Below, piece by piece: positions 17,083-25,517 of a stretch of 64,000 bases of DNA. Numbering within the stretch: the first letter of the stretch is position 1; each line of letters opens with the position of its first letter. The stretch covers positions 5,265,001 to 5,329,000 of the forward strand of contig NZ_JAFHKM010000002.1 of the NCBI RefSeq assembly GCF_016937515.1, in the 5' to 3' direction. The notes below the pieces were generated by a model. The model did not search any database. It was not told where the DNA came from and saw only the letters and a program-made list of their open reading frames with translations. Both the position numbers and the translations under genes were made by a program. The stretch is from Cohnella algarum (GTDB taxonomy: Bacteria > Bacillota > Bacilli > Paenibacillales > Paenibacillaceae).

Positions 17083-17670
17083 TTATTCTCCGTATACGAG
17101 GCCCGCAAGCCGCAAAACGGTGTCATCCGTCAACGGCTCGGAATTGTCGAACTCAACGACCGAGCCTGCCGGCAGCCTCCATTTCACCTCCCGTTTTGCG
17201 AGCGACGTCTTGAACTTTTCCCAGTTTTCAAGCTTCCAACGATCCAAAACCGAGTCCCTTCCCTCGATTCGGCGGCGGTAATCGTTTTCGTACCGCAAGT
17301 AAACGAAAACGACTTTGACGTCCACGTCCCGCGTCGAAGCGCCGATCCGGGCAAGCTCCCGGTCCAGCCACGCCGGATCCTCGACCTCTTTCGTAAACGG
17401 GCCGATCACGATCGCGTCCGTTCCGATTTCCAGATTATCGAGCGCCGCATTCATCGTCAGACGATAGCCCAAATCCCGACATAGCGCCTTGTATTCGGGC
17501 GAATCCCGGTCGTTCGGATCGAGGCCCGCCAGCTTCATCAGCGCCTCCGAAGCGGGCCGCGACAACGAGTCCATATCCAGCACCGCGGCCGGATGCCGCT
17601 TGGCCAGCGCCTTGGCGAGCGTCGTCTTGCCGGCTCCCGCACCGCCCAGAAAAAAGATCAGTTTCCGCAT
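17083..17670 (-). CDS. P-loop NTPase, kinase-like
   Basis: This 195-residue protein starts MRKLIFFLGGAGAGKTTLAK, with Walker A GGAGAGKT at residues 9-16. An aspartate pair follows in VLDMDSLSRP. The start at 17670 is preferred over one 41 codons upstream because GGAGG lies 6 nt before it and the P-loop is then at the usual place. The size and layout resemble AAA/zeta-type small-molecule kinases. Substrate unknown. The 248 bases upstream (17671-17918) hold no feature I can support. Confidence 0.7.
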   Translation of the reverse strand: MRKLIFFLGGAGAGKTTLAKALAKRHPAAVLDMDSLSRPASEALMKLAGLDPNDRDSPEYKALCRDLGYRLTMNAALDNLEIGTDAIVIGPFTKEVEDPAWLDRELARIGASTRDVDVKVVFVYLRYENDYRRRIEGRDSVLDRWKLENWEKFKTSLAKREVKWRLPAGSVVEFDNSEPLTDDTVLRLAGLVYGE

Positions 17671-17918
17671 AGTCGCCTCCGAAAACGTTTCTTGAATCGT
17701 CTTTCGACTTGGCCGCCGTTCGCCCGATCCGTCCATGTCTCGGCCGAGTCTGCCGTCCGTCTTCTGCTCCGTCCGCGACCGCTTTCGTGCCAAGCTGCGG
17801 CCGAGTCTTCTGCCATTGTAGCATATTTTTCCCGCGGCAGCTTCGCGCCCTTTCGCCCGGACGACCGTTATGGCTCCGCCCCTGGAATCGCCGACGAATT
17901 AACGGAGATCGCGCCCTC

Positions 17919-18812
17919 TTAAAGCTGCCGCCCGACCGTCATTTTCCCGTTCTCTTCCCGCACTTCGATAAAAATCGGACGCTCGTCCGGCGTCTTGTTC
18001 GGCGTATGGAGCGTCAGGACGAGCTTGCCCTCGAACGTGCGGAACGCCATGCCGTGACCGCCGTCGTTCCGGTACAGCGGTTCGTCCTCGTGCGTCCAAG
18101 GCCCCGTCACCCGGCCCGACTCGGACCTTGCGAGGCCGAGAGCGTACGTGTTGTCGATAAAGCCGGCCCACAGCATGCACAACGCGCCGGAAGCGCCGCG
18201 GAACAAATAAGGGCCGTCCGTCACGTAATTGTCCCGGTTCGGGAACCGCGGCGACACGTACGGCGTCGTCCACGGCGCTTCCGAGGCGCGAAACAGGACG
18301 ACAGGCTCCGAAACCGCTCGCTTCAAGTCCTTGTCAAGCCGGACCGCGCACACTTCGCCGTCGGTTACCTGCTGCCATTCGTGGCAGAATACCATCCACG
18401 GCCGATGCTCCTCGTCGACGAACAGGCTGCCGTCCAGCGAGCTCCAGGGCTCCGGCGTAATCGGCCCGTCGCTGTTGAGCGCGAACGGCCCGAGCAGCCT
18501 GTCCGAAGACAGCGCCGCCGTCCCGAGCAGGCCGTTATCCTTTCTCCGGAACGTAGCGAACATATAGTAACGGCCGCCGTAGGCGTACACCTCGGGCGCC
18601 CAGAAATTCGTGTCCGAAAAGAAGTCCTCGTCCGGGCGAAACACCGGGAACGGTCCTTCCCAATGCTGCAAATCGTCGCTCCGGTACGCGTCGAAGCCCG
18701 TTCCTTTCCCCCAAATATTCGCATCGGTGCTGCCGAACAAATAATACTTTCCCTCTTCGGGCACGGGGACCACGAACGGGTCCCGGATTTGCACGTCCCG
18801 GCTTTTCTTCAT
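17919..18812 (-). CDS. Glycoside hydrolase family 43/DUF377-like beta-propeller enzyme
   Basis: This 297-residue protein has the five-bladed propeller pattern of GH43/GH32/GH68-type enzymes: IRDPFVVPVPEEGKYYLFGS near the N-terminus with the likely catalytic-base Asp, FWAPEVYAYGGRYYMFAT, SLDGSLFVDEE and VTDGPYLFRG. It has no signal peptide, so it probably acts in the cytoplasm on imported oligosaccharides. It is the last gene of the sugar operon, 24 nt after the helical-barrel glycosidase. In GH43 the position equivalent to the Asp of TDGPYLF is often Glu, so activity should not be assumed. Confidence 0.75.
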   Translation of the reverse strand: MKKSRDVQIRDPFVVPVPEEGKYYLFGSTDANIWGKGTGFDAYRSDDLQHWEGPFPVFRPDEDFFSDTNFWAPEVYAYGGRYYMFATFRRKDNGLLGTAALSSDRLLGPFALNSDGPITPEPWSSLDGSLFVDEEHRPWMVFCHEWQQVTDGEVCAVRLDKDLKRAVSEPVVLFRASEAPWTTPYVSPRFPNRDNYVTDGPYLFRGASGALCMLWAGFIDNTYALGLARSESGRVTGPWTHEDEPLYRNDGGHGMAFRTFEGKLVLTLHTPNKTPDERPIFIEVREENGKMTVGRQL

Positions 18813-18836
18813 TCCGGTTTCCTCCCCCGCATAGGG

Positions 18837-20489
18837 CTATTTGTAAGTCGGATATACGATGCCGATGTCGGAGGCGCGCTCGAACGCACCGGCCGCGAAG
18901 TCGAGGCGCTCGTTTCCGTTGACGGCAAACGGAAGCTCCCGTCCCCCTACCCGGATCGTCCCTTCCACCTTCCGCACGCTCATGCCGACGATGCCGGTCA
19001 ATTCCCCGCCGCGGTTCGCGATCACCCGGATGCCGCTCGGAAACCGCATGTACGGCTCGCCCGCCCGGTAAATTTCCGAACCTTCCCTCGTGTTGATCAG
19101 CTCGTAGGCGACGCCGTCGATATTCCGTCCGTACGCCGTTTCGCCGGCAATGTCCTCGCCATGATCCATCGCGTACGGCGTAAGCCCCGTAAACCATACT
19201 TCCCCGTCCGGCCGCGGGAGAATGCCGCACAGCCGCTCCACATAATCCAGAAGGCAAAGAATCGACGGCGAGTACGCCTCGGTAAAGCCTTCGTTGCCGG
19301 TCCACGGACTGACCGTTTGCGCAAACCGGGTCGCCTTCGCGAACGAGGACAAAATCGGCTGCATGACCCAGGTCAGCTCCACGTGGCGGCCGTGAAACTC
19401 GAACGCGTGAGGGGTCCGGATCAGGCTGAGAAAATTCGACGTTCCGGCCCAGGTGTTGTAGCCGGAATTCGGGTCGAAGCGAGGATCGTCCATCGCGATC
19501 GACGTAAACGGGTATTTGGCGAAAAATTTGCTCGTGTTGAGCAAATAGCGGCGCAGCATGTCGTCGAAAAACGCCCGCTCGCCGACTTCGCACGCGAGCA
19601 CCCGCAGCAGAACGTCGGATTGAACCCGGACGAATTCGTCGTTGCGATCCCGATCGTAAAAAAAACGGTCCTCTTCGTCGAAGCAGTAACGGAACAGGCT
19701 GGCGAGGCTCGATTCGGCCTTCTTCCTCCACCCGTCTCCGGACTGCCCCAGTTCTTCCGCCATTCGCGCCAAATAGAGCCGCTGGCAATAGACGTTAGCC
19801 GTCAAGTCCGGCGCCAGAAAGGGCAAAATCGGCGAATCGGGATCGCACTTCGTCGCGTCGTTCAAATGCGGCGTATCCGGCGCGTGCCAGAAGCGCGGCG
19901 ACAGATCGTGTCCGGTGTCGAACGCGCTGAACGCTTCGACGCAGCCCGTGCCGCGAGTATCCCGGCAAGCGGCAAGCCAGGCATCGTAGCGAACCATCGC
20001 TTCGTACATCGGCTTCAGAAACGATTTGTCCCGGCCGTGGAGGGCGTAATGGTTCCAGACGCTCCGCGCGAGCGGCGTCACCAGCTGGATTTGCCGGTAC
20101 GCCGGCCCGTGCTCGGTCACCTTGTAAGGCAGCATGCCGTCCTCCCGCTGATGAACGGCGAACGACCGGTAGGTCGATTCCGTTACGGAAGGAACGAACC
20201 GGGACAGCAGCTCCGCATTGATCGTTCCGGTGCTCTCCAGCCAGCAGCCGAGATAAATGCCGCCCTCGTGCAGGATCGGTTCTTCGCCGCCGGTCGGCAC
20301 GATGCAGTCGAGCAAGGCGCGAAGCGCCGAGGCGTACACGCCTTCCAGCTTGCCCGAGGAGGCGACGAATTTGACGCCGGATTCGCGCCATTGCCGGAGA
20401 ACCTTCTCATCCGAAGGTTTTTTCGGCGGACCCGCCTTTTCATCGACCGTCCATTTCCGCAGCTTCTCCAAAAGCACTTCGTTGTTCAT
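18837..20489 (-). CDS. Putative (alpha/alpha)6-barrel glycosidase (MGH1/trehalase-like)
   Basis: This 550-residue cytoplasmic protein has repeated helical segments with Trp/Tyr-rich loops (FVPSVTESTYRSFAVHQRED, DAWLAACRDTRG, GYNTWAGTSNFLSLIRT) that resemble MGH1-like, GH63/GH37-like helical-barrel glycosidases. The acidic residues in FDTGHDLSPRFWH may be in the active site. It follows a terminator after the sugar-binding protein gene and is co-directional with the GH43-like gene. Substrate unknown; a role on an oligosaccharide imported by the adjacent ABC system is inferred. Confidence 0.6.
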   Translation of the reverse strand: MNNEVLLEKLRKWTVDEKAGPPKKPSDEKVLRQWRESGVKFVASSGKLEGVYASALRALLDCIVPTGGEEPILHEGGIYLGCWLESTGTINAELLSRFVPSVTESTYRSFAVHQREDGMLPYKVTEHGPAYRQIQLVTPLARSVWNHYALHGRDKSFLKPMYEAMVRYDAWLAACRDTRGTGCVEAFSAFDTGHDLSPRFWHAPDTPHLNDATKCDPDSPILPFLAPDLTANVYCQRLYLARMAEELGQSGDGWRKKAESSLASLFRYCFDEEDRFFYDRDRNDEFVRVQSDVLLRVLACEVGERAFFDDMLRRYLLNTSKFFAKYPFTSIAMDDPRFDPNSGYNTWAGTSNFLSLIRTPHAFEFHGRHVELTWVMQPILSSFAKATRFAQTVSPWTGNEGFTEAYSPSILCLLDYVERLCGILPRPDGEVWFTGLTPYAMDHGEDIAGETAYGRNIDGVAYELINTREGSEIYRAGEPYMRFPSGIRVIANRGGELTGIVGMSVRKVEGTIRVGGRELPFAVNGNERLDFAAGAFERASDIGIVYPTYK

Positions 20490-20544
20490 CCTGTCGCCCC
20501 TCTTTCGATAAAAATTGCGTTTGGCGCCGCATGGCGCGAAGCGT

Positions 20545-20574
20545 AAAACAGACTGCCGCGGGGCAGCCTGTTTT
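20545..20574 (-). terminator. Internal intrinsic terminator between binding-protein and glycosidase genes
   Basis: AAAACAG, CTGCC and their complements form a long hairpin around GCGG, with TTTT on the 3' side. It lies between the solute-binding gene (ends 20600) and the glycosidase gene (starts 20489). It would lower expression of the two enzyme genes relative to the transporter. Confidence 0.6.
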
Positions 20575-20599
20575 CGCGAGCCGGGCTTCGCGTGCCGGC

Positions 20600-21946
20600 C
20601 TACTGATTGTTGTTGAAAATTTTGACCGTGCCGTTGTAAAAATCTTTCACCGCGTCTTCCACGCTTTTGCGTCCGAAGCCGATTTCATAGAGCGTCGATT
20701 CCGCCAGCTTCGAATATTCGGAGAAGCCCGGAGGGTTGTAGCTGACGGCGAACGGCTCCGTTTTCGCCGCTTCCGATACGCGGCTCGTGTAGTCGTATAC
20801 GATTTTGTCCACGTCGCTCGCTTTCCCCTCGAGCAGCTCGCGGTTTTTGGACGTAACCGGCACCCCGCGGTCGTTTCCGAGAATTGACGCGACTTCCGGA
20901 TCGTTGATGAAAAAGTCGATGAACGTCGCCACTTCCTTCGGATGCTTCGTGTTCACGTAGCCCGACAGCCCTTGGCTCGATTCGAACACGACCCCCGTTC
21001 CTTTCGGGCCGCGAGGCAATTGGACCATGACCAGTTCGTCCTGCGTCAAATTTTGGTGTGCGGCCAGCTGGTTGGAAGGAATGAGGCTCATCGCCGCCTT
21101 GCCCGTCACGATCAGAGACTTGCTCGTATCGCCCGGGGGTTCGACACCTGGGTTTCCGCCGGAACGATCCCGCCCGCTTTGGACGTTTCGTCCCAGTATT
21201 GAAACCATTTGAGCGCATCCGCCTCCTCGAATCCGAGCGTGCCTTTTTCCATGTCGTACAGCTGCTTCCCGTTTTGCTTCAGCCCGATGTCCAGGCCGTC
21301 GACCGCATAGTTATAAGACCCGTAATACCCTTTGCCCAGCTTGTCGGAAATTTCCTTGCTGATGCGCGCGAAATCGTCCCAGTTCCAGCCATCCTGCGGC
21401 AGCTCGACGCCGGCTTTTTCGAACATCGTCTTGTTGACGACGACCCCGCGGGCGTTCGCTCCGGCGGAAATATGGACAAGCTTGCCGCCGAGCGTTCCGT
21501 ACTCGATCATCGATTGATCCATGTCCGACAGGTCCAGTTCATTGCCGACATAAGAGGTCAAGCAGCACGTCCTTGATGGCATAATCGGAGACGTTGCCGC
21601 CTAGGAAAAAAACGTCGGGTGCCGTGCCGGATGCCAGCTGCGTGTTCAGCTTGTCGAAATAGCCGGTCGACGGCGCGAACTCTCCGGTCACTTTGATGGT
21701 CGGATATTTTTCCTGAAAGAGCTTGAGCGCCTCGTTCGTAATGTCCGCGCGCTTCTGATCCCCCCACCACATGACGCGAAGCTCGACCTGTTCGCCGCTG
21801 CCGGACGAGCCGGCAGGCGAGCTTTCCCCGCCCGCGTTATCCGAACCGGCAGCGCCGCCCGAACCGCCGCTTCCCGTGCCTCCCGAGCAGGCCGTGACGA
21901 CGGCCATCATGGCGGTCAGCAAAAAAATGAACCATTTGTTTTTCAT
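20600..21946 (-). pseudogene. Sugar-type ABC solute-binding lipoprotein gene broken by two frameshifts
   Basis: Three reading frames in order give one complete family-1 binding protein. An N-terminal part from 21946 has lipobox VVTAC and a Gly/Ser linker. A middle part runs from YVGNELDLSDM to GGIVPAETQVSNP. A C-terminal part runs from GDTSKSLIVTG to the stop at 20600. The first break (about 21556) fits loss of one copy of a GACCT tandem duplication. The second (about 21130) fits loss of one C from a run of six. Both may be real or assembly errors. Intact, it would serve the two permeases upstream. It is the only binding protein in this operon. Confidence 0.75.
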
Positions 21947-21994
21947 GTTGCATCTCCCCCCAGAAAAATATCATGAAGTGAAGCCGCTTACAAC

Positions 21995-22012
21995 CCTTAT
22001 CCTACGATAAGG
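21995..22012 (-). other. Stem-loop between the permease and binding-protein genes
   Basis: CCTTATC and GATAAGG form a 7-bp stem with loop CTAC in the 144-nt gap. There is no T-run, so it looks like an mRNA-stabilising or processing stem rather than a terminator. Confidence 0.35.
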
Positions 22013-22090
22013 CGTACGAAAGTGAAATTTCATTCCTTCGGGTGTTCGCTTATATTTTTTTCGGATTCCATCTTCTCCGGACGATGCCGG

Positions 22091-22930
22091 TTATTTCAAG
22101 CCCGTCGTCGCGATTCCGTCGAGGAAATAGCGCTGGAAAATCAGGAAGATCAGCGTAATCGGCACGAGCGACAGCGTGGACATCGCCAGCAGCGCGCCCC
22201 AGTCGGATTGGCCCGACGGATCGAACATCGACCGGATGCCAAGCTGCACCGTAAACAGATCGATCTTGCTGAGGTAGATCATCTGGCTGAAAAAGTCGTC
22301 CCACGACCAGATGAAGGTAAAAATCGCGGCCGAAATCAATGCCGGGACGAGCAGCGGCAGCACGATCCGGAAGTAGATTTGCCACATGCCGCAGCCGTCG
22401 ATCGTCGCGCTTTCGTCCAGTTCCCGCGGGATGCCGCGGATGAACTGCACCATCATCAGGATGAAAAACGAGTCGTTCGCCAGCCATTTCGGCAAAATCA
22501 GCGGATAATAGGTATTGATCCATTGCAACTGGTCGTAAATGATGTACTGCGGAATAAGAGTAACGTGGTACGGCAGCATGATCGTGACCAGCATAAGCGC
22601 GAACCATATTTTCCGGAACTTGAAATGAAGGCGGGCGAACGCGAACGCCGCGAGCGAGCAGGTGATGACGTTTCCGAGCACGCTCATGATCGAGATGATC
22701 CACGAATTCGTGAAAAACCGGCCGAACGAAATGCCCTGCAGGCCCTTCCATCCGTTCGCGTAATTGTCCAGCGTAAAAGCCGACGGCCAAAGTCCCGGCT
22801 CGGAAAAAATGAGCTGATTCGGCTTGAACGAGCTGCTGACAAGCCAAAGCACCGGATACAGCATGAGTATGCCGAGCAAAATAATGAACGTATGTTTGAC
22901 GGCCGCGGTCGTCGCTCGTTTTGTGTGCAT
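22091..22930 (-). CDS. Carbohydrate ABC permease, LplC/YtcP type
   Basis: This 279-residue protein has six membrane segments and the importer EAA-type loop (ELDESATIDGCGMWQIYFRIVLPLLVPAL). It pairs with the permease 6 nt upstream. It belongs to the class of Paenibacillus oligosaccharide importers that work with a separate MsmX-like shared ATPase, since no ATPase is in this operon. The last residues GIATTGLK are typical of the family. Confidence 0.87.
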   Translation of the reverse strand: MHTKRATTAAVKHTFIILLGILMLYPVLWLVSSSFKPNQLIFSEPGLWPSAFTLDNYANGWKGLQGISFGRFFTNSWIISIMSVLGNVITCSLAAFAFARLHFKFRKIWFALMLVTIMLPYHVTLIPQYIIYDQLQWINTYYPLILPKWLANDSFFILMMVQFIRGIPRELDESATIDGCGMWQIYFRIVLPLLVPALISAAIFTFIWSWDDFFSQMIYLSKIDLFTVQLGIRSMFDPSGQSDWGALLAMSTLSLVPITLIFLIFQRYFLDGIATTGLK

Positions 22931-22936
22931 GCCTGG

Positions 22937-23851
22937 TTACCTCCCATCCTTGCTGTCGCCGTAAAAGACCCAATACTTCGAGGTCGCGAACACGACGGCC
23001 GTGAAAAGGCCGACGATGATCAGCATGATCCATGCGAGCGCGGACGCATAGCCCATATCGAAGAACGAGAACCCTTTCAGGTAAAGATACAGCGTATAAA
23101 ACATCGTCGCATCGAGCGGTCCGCCCCGCCCGTCGCCGATGACGTAAGCCGGCGTGAACGCCTGGAACGAGTTGATGATGCTCATGACCAGGTTGAAAAA
23201 CAGGACCGGCGAAAGCATCGGAAGCGTGATTTTGAAAAACTGGCGGACTTTCCCCGCCCCGTCCACCTGCGAGGCTTCGTACAGATCGGCCGGAATTTGC
23301 TTCAGGCCGGCGAGAAAGATGACCATCGCCGAGCCGAATTGCCAGATCGACAGCGTAACGATTGTATAAACGATGTAATCGGGATGGGAAATCCACGACG
23401 GCCCCTCGATGCCGAAAAAGCCGAGGAATTTGTTGACGAGTCCGTTACCGTCGAAAATCTGTCTCCAGACGATCGCGATCGCGACGCTTCCCCCGAGCAG
23501 CGACGGAATATAATAAACCGTCCGGTAGATCCCGAGCGCGCGAATGCCCTTGTTCAGCAGCATCGCCACCGCGAGCGCGAACGCGAGGCGGAGCGGAACG
23601 GACAGAAACACGTACTTGAACGTCAGGAACAAGGAATTTTTAAACGTTTGGTCTTCGCTGAAGATTTCGACGTAGTTGGAAAATCCGATCCATTGCGGCG
23701 GGCTGAGCAGGTTGTACTTGGTCATCGAAAAGTAAAGCGATCCAAGCATCGGACCCAGCGTCAGGCAGAAAAAACCGATCAGCCACGGCAGCAAAAACGT
23801 GTAGGCCGTCAGATTGTGTTCGCTGGACAACGACCGGCGTTTTTTTCGCAT
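22937..23851 (-). CDS. Carbohydrate ABC permease, LplB/YtcP-partner type
   Basis: This protein of about 304 residues has six membrane segments and the EAA loop YEASQVDGAGKVRQFFKITLP. The start at 23851 is chosen because GGGGGAG lies 8 nt before it and the protein then starts MRKKRRS. A longer in-frame start at 23941 would run back into the response-regulator gene. It is the first transporter gene after the two-component pair. Its ribosome binding site lies in one arm of a 12-bp hairpin at 23855-23904. Confidence 0.87.
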   Translation of the reverse strand: MRKKRRSLSSEHNLTAYTFLLPWLIGFFCLTLGPMLGSLYFSMTKYNLLSPPQWIGFSNYVEIFSEDQTFKNSLFLTFKYVFLSVPLRLAFALAVAMLLNKGIRALGIYRTVYYIPSLLGGSVAIAIVWRQIFDGNGLVNKFLGFFGIEGPSWISHPDYIVYTIVTLSIWQFGSAMVIFLAGLKQIPADLYEASQVDGAGKVRQFFKITLPMLSPVLFFNLVMSIINSFQAFTPAYVIGDGRGGPLDATMFYTLYLYLKGFSFFDMGYASALAWIMLIIVGLFTAVVFATSKYWVFYGDSKDGR

Positions 23852-23854
23852 CGC

Positions 23855-23904
23855 AAAGCTCCCCCTCTTATGCTGTGTACATCCATCATAATAGGGGGAG
23901 CTTT
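23855..23904 (-). promoter_or_regulatory. Hairpin that sequesters the permease ribosome binding site
   Basis: AAAGCTCCCCCT (23855-23866) and its complement (23893-23904) form a 12-bp stem with a 26-nt loop. The 3' arm in the mRNA contains the GGGGGAG ribosome binding site of the permease gene. It has no T-run. It may control translation of the transporter independently of the regulators upstream. Confidence 0.6.
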
Positions 23905-23915
23905 CATTATGAATT

Positions 23916-25517
23916 CTATTTTTTCGGGTGTTCGCTATCAATTTTTACGGATGTCCGCTGCCGGTATTCGGACGGCGTCATCCCGTGCATCCGCTTGAAC
24001 TTCGAGCTGAAATAGCTGGCGTTGGAAAAACCGGTCAGCTCCGCGATGTCCCACAGGCTGAGCGTCGTTTCCTCGAGCAGGCGAGTCGCCTGCTCCATCC
24101 GCACCTCGTTCAAATACTGGATGAACGATTTTCCGACCTTCGCTTTGAACATTTCGGAAAAATAAGACGAATTGTAGTTGAATTTCTCGGCGATCATCGT
24201 CAGGTTGAGATCGTACATGTAATTGTCGTCAATGAATTTTCGCGCCGCGTCGATATACGGCGAATCGGCTTCGCCGTGTTCGCTTCGAAGCCGGTCGGCG
24301 ATTCGCCGGGCCAGCCGGACGAGGAAGCGCGTCCCCTTATCCGCCGTGTCGAAGCCGAGCGCCATTTCGGGCCGAAGCCACAGCTGTTCGCCGCTGTCGA
24401 GCGGAACGCGGGCTTCGCAGGCGATCGGCTCGATCAGCAAATACAGCTGAAAGATCGCCTTCACGAACCGGGCCCGGGAAGCGGACAACGCGTCCTGCAG
24501 CTCGCGGCGGACCGCCTGCTCGAACGCTTCCGTCTCGCCTCGCTGAAGAAAGCGTTCGATCACCTTGACCCGATCTTCCGGCAAAGCGGCCTGCGAGACG
24601 GACAGCCGGACATCTTCGGGAAGCTCGTTCCCGTGCAGGCTCCAGGCGAGAAGCGCAGCCATGTAACCTTCCTTCCACTGCTTGAAGCCGGTTGCGGGCT
24701 GCCCGACGCCGACCGTCAGCTCGAAACCGAGAAACAGCTTGACGTTGGCGCGCATCGCTTCCGCAAACCGCTCCCGCTTCTCGTCGTCGTCCGGCATGAC
24801 GAAATGCATCAGCCCCGGATAGTTGGCGTCGCGGAACGGGAGCGCGGAAGGATGGAAGTTGTCCGCGGTTTCCCGGCAAATCGCGTCCAAAGGCAGCCGG
24901 AACTTGTCCGGCGTCCGGTCCGCCGAACCCCCCGCCTCCGCCTCCCGCAGCCCGACCGTCAAGAACCTCACCGTCATTCCGTCCCACGAATCGAGCTCGA
25001 ACAGCCTCGCCCGCTCCCGGATAAGACGGATCGAATCGAGCTCGTCCCTGACCAGATGTACGATGAAGTGCTCCTTCATTTCCTTGTAATATTGCGACAG
25101 CCGCCAGCGGATCGTGGCCGCCTGGTCTTCCTGCCGGCGCTCGTCGTCAAGCTCTCCCTTCACCTTGACGAGCGCTTCCGTGAGCTCGTCCCGGGCGACG
25201 GGTTTAAGCAAGTAGTTGCGCGCCCGGCTCCGGATGGCGGCTCTCGCGTAATGGAAATCCTCGTAGCCGGTGACGACGATCAGGCGCAAAGCCGAATGCT
25301 GCTCATGGCAGGCATCCAGGAACGAAACTCCGTCCATCAGCGGCATATTCATATCCGTCAGAACGACGTCGACCGCTTCGCTTCCCAGCCGCTCAAGCGC
25401 TTCCCGGCCGTTGGAAGCCTCGCAATCGACCCGAAACCCCAACGCCTCCCAATTCACCTTCAATTTCAAGCCTTGACGAATTTCCGGCTCGTCATCGACG
25501 ATCATCACTCGATACAT
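23916..25517 (-). CDS. YesN-type response regulator with AraC DNA-binding domain
   Basis: This 533-residue protein has an N-terminal receiver domain with MIVDDEPEIRQG and the phospho-acceptor Asp55 in VVLTDMNMP. A long linker follows, then an AraC-type double helix-turn-helix at about 430-525 (LTMIAEKFNYNSSYFSEMFK, then FSNASYFSSKFKRMHGMTP). It overlaps the sensor kinase gene by 26 nt. Such pairs detect an extracellular saccharide and activate the adjacent importer operon. Confidence 0.9.
   Translation of the reverse strand: MYRVMIVDDEPEIRQGLKLKVNWEALGFRVDCEASNGREALERLGSEAVDVVLTDMNMPLMDGVSFLDACHEQHSALRLIVVTGYEDFHYARAAIRSRARNYLLKPVARDELTEALVKVKGELDDERRQEDQAATIRWRLSQYYKEMKEHFIVHLVRDELDSIRLIRERARLFELDSWDGMTVRFLTVGLREAEAGGSADRTPDKFRLPLDAICRETADNFHPSALPFRDANYPGLMHFVMPDDDEKRERFAEAMRANVKLFLGFELTVGVGQPATGFKQWKEGYMAALLAWSLHGNELPEDVRLSVSQAALPEDRVKVIERFLQRGETEAFEQAVRRELQDALSASRARFVKAIFQLYLLIEPIACEARVPLDSGEQLWLRPEMALGFDTADKGTRFLVRLARRIADRLRSEHGEADSPYIDAARKFIDDNYMYDLNLTMIAEKFNYNSSYFSEMFKAKVGKSFIQYLNEVRMEQATRLLEETTLSLWDIAELTGFSNASYFSSKFKRMHGMTPSEYRQRTSVKIDSEHPKK

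Noticed and set aside
17709..20546. 945-codon open frame on the plus strand opposite the glycosidase genes
   Set aside because: Arg/Pro/His-rich translation with no domain pattern; it is the antisense shadow of two well-supported minus-strand genes in GC-rich DNA.
22022..23998. 658-codon plus-strand frame opposite the sugar permeases
   Set aside because: Highly charged, no recognisable fold, covers two membrane-protein genes on the other strand.
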